Positions 8,412 to 17,728 of a stretch of DNA of 64,000 nt are shown in pieces (the stretch's first letter is position 1; each line of letters opens with the position of its first letter). The notes beneath the pieces are model-generated. The model ran no database searches, was not told the DNA's origin, and worked only from the letters and a program-made list of their open reading frames with translations. The translations under genes and the position numbers were made by a program. The DNA comes from Pelagibius sp050043265 (GTDB lineage Bacteria; Pseudomonadota; Alphaproteobacteria; Kiloniellales; Kiloniellaceae): contig JBHJIR010000018.1 of the NCBI GenBank assembly GCA_050043265.1, positions 1 to 64,000 of the forward strand. The letters run 5' to 3'.

Positions 8412-9998
8412 TTGCCGGAAAAGGTGACATCGCAAGACCAGCCATCGACTCCGCGCCATGTCACCGAGGACCAGTCGGCGGTGCTGCGGTGGCTCGACGA
8501 TCCAGCGGCCTATGGCCCCGGCATCCAGGACGTCGAACGCATCGACACTCACGGTGCCATCGTCTTCCTGGCCGGCGACCGCGCCTACAAGGTGAAGCGC
8601 GCCGTCGCCTATCCCTACATGGACTTCTCGACCCTGGAGAAGCGCCGTCGCATGTGCCTGCGCGAGCGCACGCTCAACCGGCGGACCGCGCCCGAGCTGT
8701 ACCTGGACGTCGTCCCGGTGACGCAAAGCCCCGAAGGACTACGCCTGGGTGGCGACGGCGATCCCGTGGAGTGGGTGCTGGTCATGCGCCGCTTCGACCA
8801 GGACCGGCTGCTGAGCCGCCTGGCCGACGCCGACCGGCTGACGGCGGAATCCATCGGGGCGCTGGCCGACGCGGTCGCCCGCTTTCACGACACCGCCGAA
8901 CCGCGGGCCGATGGGACCGGCGGCGCCGAGGCCATGCGCTGGGTCGTCAGCGAGAACGGCGAGGAATTCGCCGAGCGGACCGACATCTTCGACCCGGACG
9001 CGGCCCGGCGGCTGACCGAACGCGGCCTGGCGCAGCTCGACCGCCACGCCGCTCTGCTGGATGCCCGCGCCGCCGGCGGCAAGGTGCGGCTGTGCCACGG
9101 CGAGCTGCACCTGCGCAACGTGGTGCTGCTGGATAGTGTGCCGACGCTGTTCGACGCTATCGAGTTCAACGACGCCATCGCCTGCATCGACGTGATCTAC
9201 GACCTCGCCTTCCTGCTGATGGACCTCGACCACCGCGGCCTCAGAAGCTTCGCCAACCTGGTGCTGAACCGCTATCTGCAGCACCGCGACGAGAGCGACG
9301 CCCTGGCGCTGCTGCCGCTGTTCCTTTCCGCCCGCGCCGCCGTACGGGCCAAGGTCGCCGCCAGCCTGGAAGCGGTCGCCGGCGACGCAGCGGAAAAAGC
9401 AGCGCGGCAGGCCGAGGCGCTGGACTACTTCGGGCAGGCGCAGGCCTACCTGGACCCGCCGCCGCCGTGCCTGGTCGCCGTCGGTGGCCTGTCGGGCACC
9501 GGCAAGACGACCCTGGCCCGCGCGCTGGCGCCTGACCTGGGCGCCGCCCCGGGCGCCCTGCATCTGCGCAGCGACGTGCTGCGCAAGCAGTTGGCAGGCG
9601 TCGCCGAGCTGGATCGCCTGCCCCCCGCCGCCTACACGCCCGAAGCCAGCGCTGCGGTCTACACGGCGCTGGCGGAGCGCGCCCGGCAGGCGCTGGCTGC
9701 CGGCCAGGCGGTGGTCGCCGACGCGGTCTTCGCCAAGCCCGGGGAACGGGACGCCATCGCGCAGGTCGCCCGCGCCGCCGGCGTCGCCTTCACGGGCCTC
9801 TGGCTGGAAGCCGACACCGCGGTCCTGAGCGCGCGTGTGACCGAACGTCGCGGCGATGCCTCCGACGCCACCGCCGCGGTGGTCGAACACCAGTTGACCT
9901 ACGATCTCGGCAGCATCGACTGGCCGCGGATGTCGGCGGACCGGCCGCTCGCCGCCCTGCGCGCCGAGGCGACGGCCATTTTAGACGAATCCCTCTGA
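8412..9998 (+). CDS. Bifunctional APH-like phosphotransferase / P-loop kinase fusion
   Basis: A 528-residue fusion. The N-terminal two thirds resembles aminoglycoside/choline phosphotransferases, with LCHGELHLRNVVLLD as the catalytic loop and FDAIEFND as the metal-binding block. The C-terminal third is an AAA_33/gluconokinase-like P-loop kinase with Walker A GGLSGTGKTT near residue 360. The fusion is widespread in proteobacteria; its substrate is not established. TTG 8412 is chosen because AGGAAAGGAAG lies five bases upstream; the frame also has a TTG at 8331 and GTG at 8424. Cytoplasmic. Confidence 0.8.
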   Translation: MPEKVTSQDQPSTPRHVTEDQSAVLRWLDDPAAYGPGIQDVERIDTHGAIVFLAGDRAYKVKRAVAYPYMDFSTLEKRRRMCLRERTLNRRTAPELYLDVVPVTQSPEGLRLGGDGDPVEWVLVMRRFDQDRLLSRLADADRLTAESIGALADAVARFHDTAEPRADGTGGAEAMRWVVSENGEEFAERTDIFDPDAARRLTERGLAQLDRHAALLDARAAGGKVRLCHGELHLRNVVLLDSVPTLFDAIEFNDAIACIDVIYDLAFLLMDLDHRGLRSFANLVLNRYLQHRDESDALALLPLFLSARAAVRAKVAASLEAVAGDAAEKAARQAEALDYFGQAQAYLDPPPPCLVAVGGLSGTGKTTLARALAPDLGAAPGALHLRSDVLRKQLAGVAELDRLPPAAYTPEASAAVYTALAERARQALAAGQAVVADAVFAKPGERDAIAQVARAAGVAFTGLWLEADTAVLSARVTERRGDASDATAAVVEHQLTYDLGSIDWPRMSADRPLAALRAEATAILDESL

Positions 9999-10226
9999 TT
10001 CCTGGCCTCTTTGCCGCTTGTTAACGCGCCGCGTGCTATTCCGCGCAGCGTCCCTTGCAGGCGGACCGGCCCACGCCACCCGTCCTCCAAAAGACACAAC
10101 ATTCGGGCGTGCATCAGCCGTTTGAACCCGGCATAAGCCCTGGCCGACAAACGGGAAAGGGGAACGATTCCCGCTTTCGTCCGTAGACAACACAGAGACC
10201 AACAGCCAAGAAAAGGCAAAAGCACG

Positions 10227-10427
10227 ATGACTCCCGATCCGATCCCCGATGAAGACGACCGCAAGCAGGCCGGCGCCGCCAAGCGCTGGGCCCAGGGGGA
10301 CCTCTCGGCCCTCGCCCGGGAGCTGGTCGACAAGGTCGGTATCGACGGGGCCATGCGCTACTGCCGCAGCCTGGGCTGGGGCGGCGTTCTCCACCAGATC
10401 GAGGTCCTAAGGTCGCAGCGCTCCTAG
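10227..10427 (+). CDS. Small hypothetical protein
   Basis: A 66-residue protein, MTPDPIPDEDDRKQAG to VLRSQRS, hydrophilic with one amphipathic stretch (LARELVDKVGIDGAMRYC). A purine-rich AAAAGGCAAAAG leader precedes the ATG. No signal peptide and no recognised family. It stands alone after the kinase fusion; a hairpin with T run at 10747-10778 may end its transcript. Confidence 0.55.
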   Translation: MTPDPIPDEDDRKQAGAAKRWAQGDLSALARELVDKVGIDGAMRYCRSLGWGGVLHQIEVLRSQRS

Positions 10428-10793
10428 GACGCGGAACCACTGGGGCTGGCGCCGCTGGGCTTTCCCCCCACCGCTTCCAAAGCACAGCATCACGCCGAAC
10501 GGTCTCGACGGCAGCGGTGTGGACGCCTTTGCCGATCTCGTCGATCAGGCCAAAGTGACCGTCGACATCTTGTAGAGCGGCAGCCCTTTCGGGGCAGCGG
10601 CCTCCACTTCGGGCTACCCCCTCTGCCCGGCTTGCGGGCGTACGGCGGCGGGCGCAGAGTGGTCGTCACGTCGACCTTCGATGCCCATATCGAACACCTT
10701 CATCGGCGTGTCCTTATTTGCCTGACACTCCCTGTTTCGACGACTTCCCCGGTGCCACGGCGCCGGGGATTTTCTTTTCCCGGCCCGTTCCGG
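10428..10793 (+). other. Gene-free stretch with a terminator and a possible coding relic
   Basis: No complete gene is visible. Around 10496-10575 one frame reads TPNGLDGSGVDAFADLVDQ before TAG, which looks protein-like and could be the tail of a decayed gene. At 10747-10768 a CCCCGG/CCGGGG stem is followed by ATTTTCTTTT, a probable plus-strand terminator. Confidence 0.45.
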
Positions 10794-11840
10794 TCAATCG
10801 AGCAGGAAGCCGTTGCCGAGGGGATCGCCCGCTTCCAGGGTAAAGCGGGCCTCGCCATGGTAGTGAGCCTCGCCGGAAACCTCGGCGACGATGGCGCGGT
10901 AGGGCCCGGCGCGGGTCTCCGCCACCGCAGTGCCGGTGAAGCGGGAACCGACGATGCTTTCGAAGCGCCGCGGCCGGTCGAGGCCAATCTCCCCACGGGT
11001 CCACTGAAGCGCCAGGCGTGCGGCGACGCCGGACCCGGTCGGACTGCGGTCGACCTGGCGCCCGGCGAAGACGCAGACGTTGCGCGTCGGCGCGTCGTCG
11101 TCGGCGTCGGCGTCGCGCCCATCGGTGAAGATCGTACCGTAGAGAAAGGCAAGGTCGTCGTCATCGGGATGACTGAGCTTCACCTGCGCGGCGGCCGCCC
11201 GGGTGATCGCCGCACCGGCGTCGGCCAACTGGCGTGCGGGCGTTGCGTGTACGTCGAGACCGATGCTGTCCGCCGCCAAGATGGCGTAGTAGGCGCCGCC
11301 GTAAGCGACGTCGAGCAGCACCGGCCCCCATTCGGCGGTGTCGACCATGACCTCGCGCGCGAAAACGAAGGAGGGTACCGAGCGGAAACGCACGGCGCCG
11401 CTCTTGCGCCCCGCCTCACCACTGCTCACCGACACCAGCGCGCGCACCAGGCCGCAGGGCGCCTGGATGACGACCTCGGTTTCCGGTTCCTGCGCCGCGA
11501 CGAGGCCGGAATCCACCGCCCAGCGGCCAAGCGCCATGATGGCGTGGCCGCACATGGTGGAATAGCCCTCGCCATGCAAAAACAGCACCGCCAGGTCCGC
11601 CGCCGGATCGTCGGGCTCGACCAGCACGGCGCCGTACATGTCCGCATGGCCGCGCGGCTCGTGCATCAGCAGGCGCCGGAAGGCATCGTGATGGGCCAGC
11701 GCGTCGCGCCGCTTGTCCAGCAGGCGCCGCCCGGCCAGCTTCGGGTAGCCAGAGGTGACGATCCGCAGCGGCTCGCCGCCGGTGTGCATCTCGATGGTGG
11801 TGACTTCGAAGGCGCCGGCCAGAAAAGGCGTGGAGGCCAT
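10794..11840 (-). CDS. Proline racemase family protein, probable trans-3-hydroxy-L-proline dehydratase
   Basis: A 348-residue cytoplasmic enzyme of the proline racemase superfamily. The first catalytic position is Cys97 in STMCGHAIMALGRW; the second is Thr268 in DRSPTGSGVAARLAL instead of Cys. The Cys/Thr pair is the known mark of trans-3-hydroxy-L-proline dehydratases rather than proline racemase or 4-hydroxyproline epimerase, both Cys/Cys. ATG 11840 (MASTPFLAG) is the only good start; no clear Shine-Dalgarno is seen. The lipoprotein gene upstream ends five bases before it, so the two are probably cotranscribed. Confidence 0.82.
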   Translation of the reverse strand: MASTPFLAGAFEVTTIEMHTGGEPLRIVTSGYPKLAGRRLLDKRRDALAHHDAFRRLLMHEPRGHADMYGAVLVEPDDPAADLAVLFLHGEGYSTMCGHAIMALGRWAVDSGLVAAQEPETEVVIQAPCGLVRALVSVSSGEAGRKSGAVRFRSVPSFVFAREVMVDTAEWGPVLLDVAYGGAYYAILAADSIGLDVHATPARQLADAGAAITRAAAAQVKLSHPDDDDLAFLYGTIFTDGRDADADDDAPTRNVCVFAGRQVDRSPTGSGVAARLALQWTRGEIGLDRPRRFESIVGSRFTGTAVAETRAGPYRAIVAEVSGEAHYHGEARFTLEAGDPLGNGFLLD

Positions 11841-11845
11841 GGATT

Positions 11846-12091
11846 TTACGGCTCGACGGCGACCGGCTCCACGGCGATGGGCGGATCGTAGAAGCCGACC
11901 TTGCGGCTCGCCTCGCCCGGCAGAGGAGCGGCATGACAGTCGACGGTGCCGAGGGTGCGGTAGCACGGCCGCTCGGCATAGGTGAGGGTCGGAAATGGTT
12001 CGGCACAGCCTGTCAGCAGCAGCCCCGCCAACAACGGCGCCGCCAGCACAAAGGCGCCGCTCCGAGTCAGATATCGCCTCTCCACCGTCAT
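11846..12091 (-). CDS. Small lipoprotein, unknown function
   Basis: An 81-residue protein with a basic N-terminus (MTVERRYLTR), hydrophobic core and lipobox LTGC near residue 29, so it should be a lipid-anchored envelope protein. The short mature part contains YAERPCYRTLGTVDCHA, a pattern seen in many small alphaproteobacterial lipoproteins with an extra Cys pair. It lies just upstream of the racemase-family gene on the same strand. Confidence 0.72.
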   Translation of the reverse strand: MTVERRYLTRSGAFVLAAPLLAGLLLTGCAEPFPTLTYAERPCYRTLGTVDCHAAPLPGEASRKVGFYDPPIAVEPVAVEP

Positions 12092-12191
12092 CCCTCCTTC
12101 TTGCCAGGATTATCGAGCGGTTCCCCTGAACAGCATAGCCCAATCAGGGTAACGAGAGGCAAGGACGGAAAGCGAAGCGCGGGCGGCCGCC

Positions 12192-12238
12192 CCCAAAAAT
12201 GAGTGAGGCGCCCCGCCCATCTGCGCGGTGCGCCTCAC
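12192..12238 (-). terminator. Rho-independent terminator of the liv operon
   Basis: Perfect 9-bp arms GTGAGGCGC (12203-12211) and GCGCCTCAC (12230-12238). On the minus strand the hairpin is followed by ATTTTTGGGG, so it terminates the leftward ABC transporter operon. Confidence 0.75.
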
Positions 12239-12343
12239 CCTCCCCCCCAGAGCCGTCTCCCAGACAGCGACTGAATGGCCCTGAAACAGGGCATCCCAGG
12301 AGATCTCCCCCCGAAGATCTCGCCTGGAGGTTTCGCTGGAGAC

Positions 12344-13105
12344 CTAAATCGCCAGGTACTGGTGGCGCAGGTCCTCGTCGTCGAGCACCGTCTGGGCGGT
12401 GCCGTCGAATACCACCTGGCCCATGTCCAGGATGATCGCCCGGTCGGCCAGTTGCAGCGCCGCGACGGCGTTCTGCTCGACAATGATGGTGGTCAGGCCA
12501 AGGGACTTGATCTCCTCGACGATCTTCTCGATCTCCTGGACGATCACCGGCGCGAGCCCCTCGTAGGGCTCGTCGAGCAGCAGCAGTTTCACGTCGCGGG
12601 CCAGGGTGCGGGCCACGGCCAGCATCTGCTGCTCGCCGCCGGACAGGGTGATGCCCTCCTGCTTGCGGCGCTCGGCCAGGCGGGGGAAATGCTCGAACAG
12701 GCGCTCGATGGTCCAGCCGTGCGGCTCCTCGATCTGCGCCAGGCGGAGGTTTTCCTCAACCGTCAGGCCGGGAATGATGCGGCGGTCTTCGGGCACCAGA
12801 CCCACACCGACGCGGGCGGCCTGATAGGCCTGCATCTCGTGCAACGGCTTGTGGTCCAGCCATACTTCGCCGTGGGTCAGGTGCGGCTCAGCCAGGCGCG
12901 CGATGGTGCGCAGGGTCGAGGTCTTGCCGGCGCCGTTGCGCCCCAGCAGGGCGACGATCTCGCCCTCGTGCACGTTGAAGCTGACGTCCTGCACGATATA
13001 GCTTTCGCCGTAATAGGCCTTGAGGCCCCAGGCGGAAAAGTAGGCCGGCTGCGCGGCGGCACGCGAGGCCAGCGCCGCCGACTGGAATTCGCTGACTGCG
13101 CTCAT
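12344..13105 (-). CDS. livF: Branched-chain amino-acid-type ABC transporter ATP-binding protein (LivF type)
   Basis: A 253-residue ATPase, last gene of the operon. Walker A GRNGAGKTS near residue 56, signature LSGGEQQMLAVAR, and Walker B LLLLDEPYEGLAP are intact. VGLVPEDRRIIPGLTVEENL is typical of LivF. It pairs with LivG on the cytoplasmic face to drive import. Its ATG overlaps the livG stop (ATGA), implying translational coupling. Confidence 0.9.
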   Translation of the reverse strand: MSAVSEFQSAALASRAAAQPAYFSAWGLKAYYGESYIVQDVSFNVHEGEIVALLGRNGAGKTSTLRTIARLAEPHLTHGEVWLDHKPLHEMQAYQAARVGVGLVPEDRRIIPGLTVEENLRLAQIEEPHGWTIERLFEHFPRLAERRKQEGITLSGGEQQMLAVARTLARDVKLLLLDEPYEGLAPVIVQEIEKIVEEIKSLGLTTIIVEQNAVAALQLADRAIILDMGQVVFDGTAQTVLDDEDLRHQYLAI

Positions 13106-13857
13106 AGGTGGGCTCCTCCCAGATAGGCGTCGCGCACGCGCTGGTCACCCTTGATCTCCTGCGGTGCGCCCTCGGCGATGATGGTGCCCTGAGCCATCAC
13201 CGAAATGCGGTGCGCCAGCGAGAACACCACGTGCATGTCGTGTTCGATGACGATCTTGGTGATCTTACGTTCGCCGATGCGCTTCAACAGTTCAATGGTG
13301 TCGTTGGTGTCACCGCGCGACATGCCGGCGGTGGGCTCGTCAAGCAGCAGCAGCTTGGGGTCCTGCACCAGGCACATCGCCAGCTCCAGGCGCCGCTTGT
13401 CGCCGCGCGACAGGTAGTCGGCCTTCATGTCCTTCTTCTCGATCAGACCCACATCCTCCAGCAGATGCTCGGCCTTCTCGGTGATCTCCGCCTGGCCGTC
13501 GACGCGGCCCCAGGCGTTCATACGGAACGCGCCGTCGCGCTTGGCCAGCGTCGGGATCTGCATGTTCTCCAGCAGCGATAGGTCGCCGAAGATCTCCGGC
13601 GTCTGGAACACGCGGCAGACCCCCGCCTGGTTGATCTGGTGCGGCGCGAGGCCCAGCAGCGATGTACCGTTGAAATTCACGCTGCCGGTATCGGGTTCGA
13701 GACGCCCGACGAAGCAGTTCAACAGGGTCGACTTGCCGGCGCCGTTCGGCCCGATGATGGCGTGGACGTGCCCTTCCTCGACGGTCAGGTTGACGTCGTT
13801 GAGGGCGCGCAGGCCGGCGAAACTCTTGCTGACGTTCTTGACTTGCAGAATGCTCAT
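13102..13857 (-). CDS. livG: Branched-chain amino-acid-type ABC transporter ATP-binding protein (LivG type)
   Basis: A 251-residue ATPase with Walker A GPNGAGKST and Walker B LLLLDEPTAGMSRGDT. The signature is LSRGDKRRLELAM, the variant common in LivG/UrtD-type subunits rather than LSGGQ. The start MSILQVKNVSKSF at 13857 leaves a ten-base gap after the permease gene; an upstream in-frame start would overlap livM heavily. It forms the ATPase heterodimer with LivF. Confidence 0.9.
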   Translation of the reverse strand: MSILQVKNVSKSFAGLRALNDVNLTVEEGHVHAIIGPNGAGKSTLLNCFVGRLEPDTGSVNFNGTSLLGLAPHQINQAGVCRVFQTPEIFGDLSLLENMQIPTLAKRDGAFRMNAWGRVDGQAEITEKAEHLLEDVGLIEKKDMKADYLSRGDKRRLELAMCLVQDPKLLLLDEPTAGMSRGDTNDTIELLKRIGERKITKIVIEHDMHVVFSLAHRISVMAQGTIIAEGAPQEIKGDQRVRDAYLGGAHL

Positions 13858-13867
13858 GGCCGTCGCC

Positions 13868-15019
13868 TCACTCAGCGCTGTGCGGCTGCTGCACCGCTGA
13901 AGATGACTTGCCGCCGCCGGAGCTGCGCCGGAACAGATTGACCACTCGGCCAAAGCCTTCGATCACGCCTCCGGGCATGAAGATGACGATCAGCATGAAG
14001 ACCGCACCCAGCGTCAGGTGCCAGCCCTCACCGACGAAGAGGCTGAGAACGCCGGCAATGGGGTCGGCCAGCCACTCGGGCAGGAAGCTGAAGAAATTCT
14101 CCAGCGTGCGGGCGTTGAACGACGAGAAGATGTTCTCGAAGTACTTGATGATGCCGGCACCCAGAACCGGGCCCAGCAGCGTGCCGGCGCCCCCCAGGAT
14201 GGTCATCAGCACCACCTCGCCAGAGGCCGTCCACTGCATCCGCTCGGCACCGGCCAGCGGGTCGGTCGCCGCCATTAGCGAGCCGGCCAGCCCGGCGTAC
14301 ATGCCGGAGATGATAAAGGCCGTCAGGGCGTAAGGCCGCGTGTGGACGCCGATGTAGTTCAGGCGACTCTGATTCGACTTGATGGCGATCAGCATCATGC
14401 CGAAAGGCGAGCGGGCGATGCGCAGGGCCACGATGAAACCGATGATCAGCAGCACGGCACAGACGTAGAAGCCGCTGTAGCCGAACATCCCCAACCCGAA
14501 GAGGTTGGCGTTCGGCAGGCCGGCCTCCCGCACCACACCGAACATGCCGTCGACAATCCGCGGGTCGGTCTGGCTAAGCTGCAGGCCGGTTTCGCCATTG
14601 GTGATCGGCGTCAGGACCGAATAGGCCAGATTGTAGGACATCTGTGCAAAGGCCAGCGTCAGGATCGAGAAGTAGATGCCGCTGCGCCGCAGGCTGACAT
14701 AGCCGATCAGCGCCGCGAAGAGCCCGGCCAGCAGAGTGCCGAAAAGGATCGCCGGGATGACGTTCATGGTGAACAGCTTGAACGACCACACCGCGGCATA
14801 GGATCCGACGCCCAGGAAGGCGGCGTGACCGAAAGAAAGATAGCCGGTCAGCCCGAAGAGGATGTTGCAGCCGATGGCGAAGAGCCCGAAGATCGCGAAC
14901 TTCTGCATCAGATCGGGATAGGACGCGCCGACCGGGGCCAGCCAGATCGGCATGGTCAGCACCGCGATGCTGAAGGCGGCGATCAGGAAGAGGTCCTGCC
15001 GTGCGTTCGATGACTGCAT
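13868..15019 (-). CDS. livM: Branched-chain amino-acid-type ABC transporter permease (LivM type)
   Basis: A 383-residue inner-membrane permease with about nine hydrophobic segments. LivM hallmarks are GLTGYLSFGHAAFLGVGSYAA, the loop SLRRSGIYFSILTLAFAQM, and the coupling-helix block RIARSPFGMMLIAIKSNQSRLNYIG. A short Ser/Gly-rich cytoplasmic tail follows the last helix. One base separates it from livH, and livG follows at ten bases. Confidence 0.9.
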   Translation of the reverse strand: MQSSNARQDLFLIAAFSIAVLTMPIWLAPVGASYPDLMQKFAIFGLFAIGCNILFGLTGYLSFGHAAFLGVGSYAAVWSFKLFTMNVIPAILFGTLLAGLFAALIGYVSLRRSGIYFSILTLAFAQMSYNLAYSVLTPITNGETGLQLSQTDPRIVDGMFGVVREAGLPNANLFGLGMFGYSGFYVCAVLLIIGFIVALRIARSPFGMMLIAIKSNQSRLNYIGVHTRPYALTAFIISGMYAGLAGSLMAATDPLAGAERMQWTASGEVVLMTILGGAGTLLGPVLGAGIIKYFENIFSSFNARTLENFFSFLPEWLADPIAGVLSLFVGEGWHLTLGAVFMLIVIFMPGGVIEGFGRVVNLFRRSSGGGKSSSAVQQPHSAE

Positions 15020-15020
15020 G

Positions 15021-16046
15021 TCAGCTCTCCATCACGCCTTTGCGGCCCATCAGGCCACGCGGACGAACCAGCAGGATTATCACGGCCACCAGATAGATGA
15101 TGATCTGGTCGATGCCGGGCAGGATGCTCTTGATCTCGTTCATCGAGGCGAAGGACTGCAGGATACCCAGCATGAAGCCGGCCAGCACGGCACCGGGCAG
15201 CGAGCCCATGCCGCCGACCACGACGACGACGAAGGACAGCACCAGGAAGTCCATGCCCATATGATAGTCGGGCGGCAGGATCGGCGTGTACATCACGCCG
15301 GCCAGGCCGGCGACCACCGCGGCGATGCCGAAGACGATGGTGAAGCGGCGCTCGATGTTGATACCCAGCAGGCCGACGGTCTCGCGGTCCTGCATGCCCG
15401 CGCGCACCACCATGCCGAAGGTGGTGAACTGCAGGAAGGCGAAGACCATGCCGATGATGGCCACCGAAAAGGCGAGATAGACCAGGCGCCACCAGGGATA
15501 GACCACCGCGTCGCCAAGGCCGAACAGCGCGCCGATCGCGGCGGCGCCGGCGACGATCTCGGGCGCCGGCGTCGGAATCGGGTTGGCGCCGAAAATCGCC
15601 TTGACGATTTCCTGCAACACGATCGCCAGACCGAAGGTCACGAGGATCTGTTCTGCGTGGCTGCGTTTGTAGAAATGGCGGATCAGACCGCGTTCCATGA
15701 TCAGGCCGATCAACAGCATGACCGGAATGGCCAGGATGATGGCCAGCGGCACCGAATAGTCGATGATGGCATCGCCGGAATCGCCGAACCAGATATTCAG
15801 GTAGGGCACTTCCTTGTAAGCATCGAAGAAGGTGATGCTCTCATCCTTCACCTGCTTGGACAAGGTCAGCAGCTTCTGCAGCGACACCGCGCAGAAGGCG
15901 CCCAGCATGAAGATCGCACCGTGAGCGAAATTGACGACGCCCAAAGTGCCGAAGATCAGTGTCAGGCCGAGTGCGATGAGGGCGTAAGCGCCGCCCTTGT
16001 CGAGCCCGTTCAGAATTTGCAGAAGGATTGCATCCATGCGACTCAC
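15021..16046 (-). CDS. livH: Branched-chain amino-acid-type ABC transporter permease (LivH type)
   Basis: A 341-residue inner-membrane permease with LivH marks: ALIALGLTLIFGTLGVVNFAHGAIFMLGAF at the N-terminus, and the coupling segment FTTFGMVVRAGMQDRETVGLLGIN. It has an unusually long loop after the second helix (about residues 60-85, charged, with KQVKDESITFF). Start is ATG 16046 or 16037 (MDAILLQ). It follows the binding-protein gene by about 105 bases. Confidence 0.9.
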   Translation of the reverse strand: MSRMDAILLQILNGLDKGGAYALIALGLTLIFGTLGVVNFAHGAIFMLGAFCAVSLQKLLTLSKQVKDESITFFDAYKEVPYLNIWFGDSGDAIIDYSVPLAIILAIPVMLLIGLIMERGLIRHFYKRSHAEQILVTFGLAIVLQEIVKAIFGANPIPTPAPEIVAGAAAIGALFGLGDAVVYPWWRLVYLAFSVAIIGMVFAFLQFTTFGMVVRAGMQDRETVGLLGINIERRFTIVFGIAAVVAGLAGVMYTPILPPDYHMGMDFLVLSFVVVVVGGMGSLPGAVLAGFMLGILQSFASMNEIKSILPGIDQIIIYLVAVIILLVRPRGLMGRKGVMES

Positions 16047-16151
16047 CCAGCGTCTTGTCCCCTCTCCGACGGGCAGCTGTCAGAGAGGGGAACAAGATAC
16101 AGCGAATGCCGGTTGCCACAAGGGCAACCGGCACCCGCAATTCAAAGGACC

Positions 16152-17495
16152 TTAAACCTCGTAGGGGCCGAGTTCGCCGCCGAAGATGGACGGATCGTAC
16201 TCGACCTGGCTGCGCGGCACTTCCTTGACGACCTCGAGAAGGTCGAACTGGCTGGAGGGATTCTCCTTACCACGCACCACCAGGACGCTCTTGAAGCACT
16301 GGTGATCGGCGGCGCGGTATTCGGTCGGGCCGTTGCCCATGCCGTCGAAGTTGAAGCCTTCCAGGGTCTTGATGACTTCCGGCGGATAGAAGGTGCCGGC
16401 GGTCTCGCAGGCGTTGGCGTAGAGCAGCGCCTGGACGTAGCAAGTGTGCGCGGCCTGGGACGGCGGGAAGCCGTATTCCTGACCGAAGGACTTCACGAAG
16501 GCCTGGGAGCCGGCATCCTGCAGCGACCAGTGCCAGTTGGTGGACCCGAGGATCCCCTTGATGTTGTCGCCGGCACCCTGCGCCATGAGGCGGGAGAACA
16601 GCGGCACGACGATCTCGAACTTCTTGCCGTTGACCATCTTGTCACGCAGGCCGAACTGAACGGCCTGGGTCAGCGAGTTGACCATATCCTTGCCGTAGTG
16701 GTTCAGGATCAGCACGTCGGCGCCGGAATTCAGCACCGGCGTGATGTACTGCGAGAAGTCACCGGCGCCCAGCGGCGTGCGGACCGCGGCAACGGTCTCC
16801 CAACCCATTTCCTCGGTGGTGTCCTTCATCGACTCTTCCTGGGTCCAGCCCCAGGTGTAGTCGGCGGTCAGGTGATAGGCCTTGCGGTCCGTGCCCATCT
16901 CTTCCTTCAGCACCGGGCCCAGCGCGCGGCCGGACATGTAGGCGTTGAAGAAGTGGCGGAAGCCGTAGCGCCGCTTGTCCTTGCCGGTGGTGTCGTTGGA
17001 GTGGGTCAGGCCGCACATGAAGACGACGCCCAGTTCCTGGGCCAGCGACTGCACGGCGACGGCGACACCGGAGGACGAGCCGCCGGAGAACATGATGACG
17101 CCGTCCTTCTCGATCATGCGCTTGGCAGAGGCGCGCGCGGCATCCGACTTGGTCTGGGTGTCGCCGGTCACGTAGGTGACCTTCTTGCCCAGCAGGCCGT
17201 TACCCGTCAGGGCCTTCGGCGTCATGGTGTTCAGCATGCCGCCGTCACCCTCGCCGTTGATGTGCTTCACGGCCAGCTGATAGGCGCGCAATTCGTCGGC
17301 ACCCTCGTCGGCGTAGGCGCCGGTCTGCGGCACGTTGAAGCCGAACGGCACCGTCGCGCTGCTGCCCGGGTTGTTGCGGAAGTCGGCGCCGAAAGCGTGG
17401 CGCATGAAGAACGTCGGCGTGGCGAGCGCGCCGCCGAGCGCCGCGCCGCCCTTCAGCACGGTGCGGCGATTGAAGCCGTTGGGGAACTTGACCAT
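16152..17495 (-). CDS. ABC transporter substrate-binding protein (periplasmic, LivK/Peripla_BP_6 type)
   Basis: A 447-residue periplasmic receptor and first gene of the importer operon. The N-terminus has a twin-arginine-like NRRTVLKGGAALGG followed by a hydrophobic stretch, suggesting Tat export. The mature part carries the fold's VIMFSGGSSSGVAVAVQSL and YTWGWTQEESM blocks. GGAGGA lies directly before ATG 17495. The ligand is unknown; the long insertion-rich sequence is unlike classical Leu/Ile/Val-binding proteins, so an amide, urea-like or short-chain acid ligand is possible. The divergent ScfR-type regulator hints at acyl compounds, by context only. Confidence 0.87.
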   Translation of the reverse strand: MVKFPNGFNRRTVLKGGAALGGALATPTFFMRHAFGADFRNNPGSSATVPFGFNVPQTGAYADEGADELRAYQLAVKHINGEGDGGMLNTMTPKALTGNGLLGKKVTYVTGDTQTKSDAARASAKRMIEKDGVIMFSGGSSSGVAVAVQSLAQELGVVFMCGLTHSNDTTGKDKRRYGFRHFFNAYMSGRALGPVLKEEMGTDRKAYHLTADYTWGWTQEESMKDTTEEMGWETVAAVRTPLGAGDFSQYITPVLNSGADVLILNHYGKDMVNSLTQAVQFGLRDKMVNGKKFEIVVPLFSRLMAQGAGDNIKGILGSTNWHWSLQDAGSQAFVKSFGQEYGFPPSQAAHTCYVQALLYANACETAGTFYPPEVIKTLEGFNFDGMGNGPTEYRAADHQCFKSVLVVRGKENPSSQFDLLEVVKEVPRSQVEYDPSIFGGELGPYEV

Positions 17496-17658
17496 AGATT
17501 TCCTCCGGTTTGTTTTTCTTGGGTGGCCCGACAGACGGTTCCGGCGGGCGGTGCGCGAGGCAAGCGCGCAGGTTTTCCGTAAAGAGAAGTACCGGAAATC
17601 AGTCAATTGGACAATAACTGCTTGTTATAAATAAGATTTTCTGTAAAAATCATCTTCT

Positions 17659-17676
17659 ACTAAAAGGCGATTTAGT
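17659..17676. promoter_or_regulatory. Candidate operator between liv operon and ScfR regulator
   Basis: Perfect inverted repeat ACTAAA-N6-TTTAGT within the AT-rich 17500-17728 divergent region, about 53 bases before the regulator ATG. A second inverted repeat, GCGGC-N9-GCCGC, lies at 17691-17709. Either could be bound by the adjacent HTH regulator. Confidence 0.4.
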
Positions 17677-17728
17677 CAAAAGTTTACATTGCGGCGCACA
17701 AGATGCCGCGAATTGAGAGACTTACCGC